From: Candidatus Equinaster intestinalis
GTDB lineage: Bacteria > Bacillota_A > Clostridia > Oscillospirales > Acutalibacteraceae
Assembly: GCA_018065375.1 (NCBI GenBank)
Contig: JAGHTJ010000181.1
Location: 1-9,218 of the forward strand
DNA: 9,218 bases
Direction: 5' to 3'
The stretch's first letter is position 1; every line of letters starts with the position of its first letter. A model generated the notes under the pieces. That model was not told the DNA's origin. It ran no database searches and saw only the letters and a program-made list of their open reading frames with translations. The position numbers and the translations under genes were made by a program. Shown piece by piece: positions 6,478-9,218 of this stretch.

Positions 6478-7272
6478 CTAAAACTTTTCAAAGGAGTTGC
6501 TTAAAAATGCCTTGGTTCTTTCGCTTTGCGGGTTATCGAATACCTGCTCGGGAGTGCCCATCTCCTCGATAACACCGTCAGCCATAAATATAACCTTATC
6601 GGAAACAAGCTTGGCAAATTCCATTTCGTGGGTTACAACAATCATTGTTCTGCCGTCATCCTTGTCCTTAAGGGAGCGGATAACCCTCAAAACCTCGCTT
6701 GTAAGCGCGGGGTCGAGAGCGCTTGTGGGCTCATCAAAGCAGAGAATATCGGGTTTCATTGCAAGGGCTCTTGCTATGGCAACTCGCTGTTGCTGGCCGC
6801 CCGATAATTCGCAGGGATAGGCATTCGTTTTATCCGAAAGACCAACCTTTGCTATAAGCTCCTCGGCAGTTTTTTTGATTTCGGCGGTTTTTTTCGCCTT
6901 TTCTTCCTTTGAAAGACCCTCTCTGTCCATTTCGAGCATTGGGGCAAGGGTTATGTTGCGAAGCACCGAATACTGCGGAAAAAGGTTGAAATTCTGGAAA
7001 ACCATACCGAAATGAAGCCTTTTCATACGGATACTTTTTTCCGATTCGTTTTTTCTTTCCGCCCCATCGAAAACCTTTTCGCCGTTTACGAGAATTTCGC
7101 CGCTGTCGGCCGTTTCGAGGAAGTTAAGACAACGAAGCAGGGTGGTTTTTCCGCTGCCCGAAGAACCGATAATAACGAGCACCTCGCCCTTTTCAAGGGA
7201 AAAGTTTATATCCTTTAAAACCTCGTTTTCACCGAAGCTTTTGCGCAGGGCTTTAACCTCTAATACACTCAT
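6478..7272 (-). CDS. Amino acid ABC transporter ATP-binding protein (GlnQ-type)
   Basis: This is a complete 264-residue ABC ATPase. Motifs in order are Walker [10 protein letters not shown] (36-44), the Q-loop glutamine at 93 in [10 protein letters not shown], the signature LSGGQQQR (156-163), Walker B ILCFDEP (176-182), the D-loop SALD (184-187) and the H-loop histidine in VVTHEM (about 215). [19 protein letters not shown] and the linker to HEMEFA are typical of polar amino acid importers (PAAT family). It powers uptake through the permease encoded just upstream. AGGAGG at 7280-7285 on the - strand overlaps the permease stop and fixes the ATG at 7272. Residues ~115-138 ([20 protein letters not shown]) form a somewhat long charged helix before the signature. 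The exact amino acid cannot be told from the ATPase. Confidence 0.95.
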   Translation of the reverse strand: MSVLEVKALRKSFGENEVLKDINFSLEKGEVLVIIGSSGSGKTTLLRCLNFLETADSGEILVNGEKVFDGAERKNESEKSIRMKRLHFGMVFQNFNLFPQYSVLRNITLAPMLEMDREGLSKEEKAKKTAEIKKTAEELIAKVGLSDKTNAYPCELSGGQQQRVAIARALAMKPDILCFDEPTSALDPALTSEVLRVIRSLKDKDDGRTMIVVTHEMEFAKLVSDKVIFMADGVIEEMGTPEQVFDNPQSERTKAFLSNSFEKF

Positions 7273-7283
7273 ATTATCGCCTC

Positions 7284-7994
7284 CTATACCTTAAAATAAC
7301 CGAGTTTTTTCTCGACTTTATTGAAGAGTATCGTAAGAACTCCGCTGAATATCAAATAATAAATTGCGGTAAAGAAAAGCGGCCATATTTCGCCGGCTAT
7401 ACTGTGAGAGCCCTTCATAAATGCCGAGCCCGCCCAGATAATCTCCTGCAAAGCGATGATGCGGGAGAGGGAGGTGTCCTTTACGAGGGTTATTATTTCG
7501 TTTGAAATCGGCGGAACTATTCGTTTTACCATTTGAAGGAGTGTAACCTTGAAGAATATTTCCCTTTTTGACATACCGAGCACCTGGCCCGCTTCCTGCT
7601 GACCTACCGGTACGCCCTGAATTCCTCCGCGGAAAATCTCGGAGAAATAGCAGGCATAGTTTACTATAAAGGCTATTGAGGCGGCAATAAATCTGCCGTT
7701 TTCACCCGAGCCCCATATATTGTTGTGAAGAACAAGACCGGGGAAATAGTAAACGATGAGTAACTGAATCATAAGCGGCGAGCCGCGTATTATCCAAACG
7801 ATTGTTTTGATAAGCGCCGAAAGGGGCTTGAATTTTGACATATTTCCGAAGGCAAGTATAAGACCTAACGGCAGAGCCCCCGCAAGTGTGATGAGGAAGA
7901 GCTTCATCGTTTGCAAAAAGCCGATATTGAGCGCCTCAAAAACCGTTGGGAACTGCTCGGAAAATTTTATAAAAATTTCGGACAAGAATTTCAC
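7284..7994 (-). CDS. Amino acid ABC transporter permease
   Basis: This is an inner-membrane subunit of the polar amino acid importer (HisM/GlnP type). Using GTG 7994 it has 236 residues and starts [11 protein letters not shown], like many family members. Membrane segments lie at about 29-50, 61-84, 104-122 and 202-224 in this numbering, with a further moderately hydrophobic stretch in between. [15 protein letters not shown] is the family's conserved second-helix motif. The EAA loop that docks on the ATPase is [21 protein letters not shown] (about 134-154), with Leu where Pro is usual near its end. The frame stays open to GTG 8036, but that codon lies inside a hairpin. TTG 7985 is an alternative start 11 bases after AAAAGGG; GTG 7994 is only about 2 bases after it, so the start is uncertain by a few codons. 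Confidence 0.9.
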   Translation of the reverse strand: MKFLSEIFIKFSEQFPTVFEALNIGFLQTMKLFLITLAGALPLGLILAFGNMSKFKPLSALIKTIVWIIRGSPLMIQLLIVYYFPGLVLHNNIWGSGENGRFIAASIAFIVNYACYFSEIFRGGIQGVPVGQQEAGQVLGMSKREIFFKVTLLQMVKRIVPPISNEIITLVKDTSLSRIIALQEIIWAGSAFMKGSHSIAGEIWPLFFTAIYYLIFSGVLTILFNKVEKKLGYFKV

Positions 7995-8016
7995 ATCCCT
8001 TTTAAAATACCGTAAA

Positions 8017-8043
8017 AGAGGCCGTGTACGAGCCACGACCTCT
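8017..8043 (-). terminator. Intercistronic hairpin (attenuating terminator) between binding-protein and permease genes
   Basis: On the - strand AGAGGTCGTG and CACGGCCTCT form a 10-bp stem with one G-U pair and a 7-base loop, followed by TTTTA. It lies 20 bases after the solute-binding protein stop and before the likely permease start. A leaky terminator here would give more binding protein than membrane subunits, a common need in such importers. Confidence 0.7.
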
Positions 8044-8062
8044 CAAAAATATGTTGCCTTAA

Positions 8063-8845
8063 TTATTTAATGATGGCGGCCTGAACGCCGTATTTATTTG
8101 CAATTTCCATCATTTTGCCGTTTGAAAGGGTTTCATCGAAGAACTTATTGAGCTCCTCCGCCATATTTGAACCCTTGCGGAAGCCAACGCCGTATTCTTC
8201 GCTGTTAAGTCCAACGGTGTAAGCGAGGTTTTCATAGGAAGTGCCTTCTCCTACCATAGCGCCCGCCATAAGAGAGTCGATAATAGCGGCATCGCTTGTT
8301 CCGGCGGCAACCTCCATAAGAGCCTTTGCCTGTGAATCAACCTCGGTGAAGTTGAACTTGTTTTCAGCCGCCATATCCTTACCGGCAGAGCCTACTTCTA
8401 CTGCAAACTTAAGATTTTTGCAGGCATCGGCGGTCTGGTAATTTGCGGCCCGGTCCTTGGGAACAATAACTATCTGTGCATTGTTGCAGTAGGGCTTTGA
8501 GCATTCCATAGCGGCCTTTACCTCATCGCCGAGGGTCATACCGTTCCATACACAGTCGATTGACTTACCGTCAAGCTCCATAACCTTGTTATCCCATTCG
8601 ATTTCAACGAACTCAACCTTTACGCCGAGGCTTTCGGCAAAAGCGGTAGCCATATCGGCATCGAAGCCAATCCATTGGTCACTGCCGGCTTCTTGGTAAT
8701 CCATCGGTGCAAAATTGGTAATACCTATTACGAGGGTACCCTTATCCTTGATGTAATCAAGGTCGGTTTGATTTTCGCCCTTACAACCTGCGAAGCAGAA
8801 AGCTACGAGGAGGAGAGCCAAAGTAATTGCTAAAAACTTTTTCAT
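8063..8845 (-). CDS. Amino acid ABC transporter substrate-binding lipoprotein (SBP family 3)
   Basis: The 260-residue protein starts with a lipoprotein signal peptide: MKK, a hydrophobic core, then the lipobox FAGC with the lipidated cysteine at 21. The mature part is a family 3 solute-binding protein: GTLVIGITNFAPMDYQ, QWIGFDADMATAFAESLG, DCVWNGMTLGDEV and AVEVGSAGKDM follow the usual order of ligand-contact loops across two lobes. It catches an amino acid-like ligand outside the membrane and hands it to the permease and ATPase encoded downstream. AAAGGAG (8854-8860 on -) precedes the ATG. In the loop that normally reads MTIT-x-ER, the arginine that usually pairs with the ligand carboxylate aligns with a valine here; this may be a subfamily trait. 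The ligand is not identifiable. Confidence 0.94.
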   Translation of the reverse strand: MKKFLAITLALLLVAFCFAGCKGENQTDLDYIKDKGTLVIGITNFAPMDYQEAGSDQWIGFDADMATAFAESLGVKVEFVEIEWDNKVMELDGKSIDCVWNGMTLGDEVKAAMECSKPYCNNAQIVIVPKDRAANYQTADACKNLKFAVEVGSAGKDMAAENKFNFTEVDSQAKALMEVAAGTSDAAIIDSLMAGAMVGEGTSYENLAYTVGLNSEEYGVGFRKGSNMAEELNKFFDETLSNGKMMEIANKYGVQAAIIK

Positions 8846-8860
8846 AAATTTAACTCCTTT

Positions 8861-8875
8861 TGAAACTTTGTTTCA
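8861..8875 (-). other. Small dyad next to the binding-protein ribosome binding site
   Basis: TGAAACTTTGTTTCA has 6-bp arms and a 3-base centre. On the mRNA it lies directly before AAAGGAG of the substrate-binding protein gene. It could form a weak hairpin affecting ribosome access, or be part of a protein site. Confidence 0.4.
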
Positions 8876-8889
8876 TTTGATATGTACCT

Positions 8890-8918
8890 ATTATACTTTA
8901 TCGCGGTAAAGTTGTAAA
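8890..8918 (-). promoter_or_regulatory. Promoter P1 of the amino acid importer operon
   Basis: On the - strand, TTTACA (8913-8918) is followed after exactly 17 bases by a perfect TATAAT (8890-8895). It predicts transcription start near 8883, about 40 bases before the substrate-binding protein ATG. Confidence 0.8.
8895..8912. promoter_or_regulatory. 18-bp operator dyad within the P1 spacer
   Basis: ACTTTATCG/CGGTAAAGT is an inverted repeat of two 9-base half-sites with a single mismatched position. It fills the space between the -35 and -10 boxes of P1, where a bound protein would block RNA polymerase. A further TAAAGT at 8915-8920 overlaps the -35 box, 8 bases from the previous half-site. 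Confidence 0.65.
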
Positions 8919-8964
8919 GTGTTTTTGACGATTTTTTGAAACTTTGTGCAATCTGTATACAGGT

Positions 8965-8993
8965 ATTACACTTTATCACTTTAAATTGGTAAA
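8965..8993 (-). promoter_or_regulatory. Possible upstream promoter P2 in the second module copy
   Basis: TTTACC (8988-8993) and TGTAAT (8965-8970) on the - strand are 17 bases apart and occupy the same places in copy 2 as the P1 boxes do in copy 1 (75-bp offset). The boxes are weaker, so it may be a decayed or minor promoter. Confidence 0.4.
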
Positions 8994-9012
8994 GTAGGCT
9001 GATATGAAATAT

Positions 9013-9030
9013 GCCCACCTTGCGGCGGGC
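9013..9030 (-). terminator. Hairpin terminator after the edge-truncated binding-protein gene
   Basis: On the - strand GCCCGCC and GGTGGGC pair (one G-U) around a GCAA tetraloop, 6 bases after the stop of the upstream gene. The following ATATTT is a weak T-tract, so some read-through into the importer operon is possible. Confidence 0.7.
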
Positions 9031-9036
9031 GTAAAA

Positions 9037-9218
9037 TTATTTGGCAAATCCGGTAAGTCCGTAAAGATTAAGGAGCATTTGAGAGGTGCCGTCCTTATTA
9101 TATTTTGTAATAAGCTTATTAACGCGCTCCGCCAGACCTGCATAATCTTTAGAAAAGGCGAAATAATGCTTTTGATTGTAAAGATAAATACCGGAAATGA
9201 ATTCGGGATAATCTGTGC
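9037..9218 (-). CDS. Second family 3 solute-binding protein, C-terminal end (5' part outside window)
   Basis: Translating the - strand from the edge gives 59 residues ending in a TAA at 9037-9039. The stretch YNQKHYFAFSKDYAGLAERV followed by NKLITKYNKDGT and a final LLNLYGL fits the end of family 3 binding proteins (typically yyiafsKdnxeLaxkvNxaL, then a Gly-Thr turn and a last helix). The match is by pattern, so the fold is likely but the ligand is unknown. It is followed by its own hairpin, so it is probably a separate transcript from the importer operon, with possible read-through. It may be a second binding protein for the same permease or belong to another importer further right. Confidence 0.72.
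   Translation of the reverse strand, partial: TDYPEFISGIYLYNQKHYFAFSKDYAGLAERVNKLITKYNKDGTSQMLLNLYGLTGFAK

Larger units (their letters stand above)
8858..8995. repeat. Tandem duplication of the promoter-operator module
   Basis: Two direct copies can be aligned, 8858-8920 and 8934-8995. Both begin with TTTTGAAACTTTGT, then after diverged spacers carry TATTATACTTTATC (copy 1) or TATTACACTTTATC (copy 2), and end in TAAAGT with 13 of the last 18 bases equal. The offset is 76 bp at the left part and 75 bp at the right. Copy 2 contains a weaker promoter (TTTACC-17-TGTAAT on -) and a second ACTTTA-N6-TAAAGT dyad (8978-8995). Confidence 0.65.

Noticed and set aside
7995..8036. N-terminal extension of the permease from GTG 8036
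   Set aside because: The codon sits in the stem of the intercistronic hairpin, and the extra residues (ARTRPLLRYFKRD) are not family-like.
8895..8995. Classical trp operator or CodY box
   Set aside because: There is no CTAG-centred trp operator core and no AATTTTCWGAAAATT-like motif; only the ACTTTA/TAAAGT elements are supported.
8846..9036. Riboswitch or T-box in the 191-bp region upstream of the binding-protein gene
   Set aside because: The predicted leader from P1 is only about 40 bases. I see no T-box sequence or known aptamer core, and the hairpins present are explained as a terminator and short dyads.

Overview
The window looks like a chromosomal segment of a Firmicute of the class Clostridia, probably a gut Oscillospirales/Ruminococcaceae-type organism. 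This rests on strong AGGAGG-type ribosome binding sites, tightly overlapping operons, consensus sigma-A-type promoters, moderate-to-low GC, and Firmicute-typical families: a RNase M5-like Toprim protein with a DUF4093-type C-terminus, a YerC/YecD TrpR-like protein, and the order comEC-holA. The genus cannot be fixed from sequence alone.

The layout has two convergent halves meeting at a bidirectional terminator near 6158-6196. On the + strand, 2-3332 is one compact run: the 3' end of a ComEC-like DNA-uptake channel, holA (clamp loader delta subunit), a RNase M5-like Toprim protein, a WYL-domain transcription regulator and a 105-residue protein of unknown function. Every junction after holA overlaps, and the run ends in a hairpin (3332-3356). 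A near-consensus promoter (TTGACA-17-TAGAAT) and a hairpin at the predicted transcript 5' end then drive a two-gene + strand unit (3468-6154). It encodes phage tail-fibre-like proteins: a long 14-residue-periodic coiled coil with a fibre-type C-terminus, and a protein with a phage-tail N-terminal module and a BspA/LRR-like C-terminus. No other phage genes are visible.

On the - strand, read from right to left, lie the 3' end of a family 3 solute-binding protein gene (window edge) with a terminator hairpin, a regulatory region, and a polar amino acid ABC importer operon. That operon encodes a lipoprotein solute-binding protein, a permease and an ATPase, followed by a TrpR-like YerC regulator. 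An intercistronic hairpin between the binding-protein and permease genes probably sets their expression ratio.

The most unusual non-coding signal is upstream of the importer. A promoter-operator module appears to be tandemly duplicated with a 75-76 bp offset. In the proximal copy, an 18-bp dyad (ACTTTATCG/CGGTAAAGT) fits between a TTTACA -35 and a TATAAT -10. Because the operon ends with a TrpR-fold regulator, local control by YerC is a testable hypothesis. No tRNA, rRNA, CRISPR array, transposase or integrase was seen.
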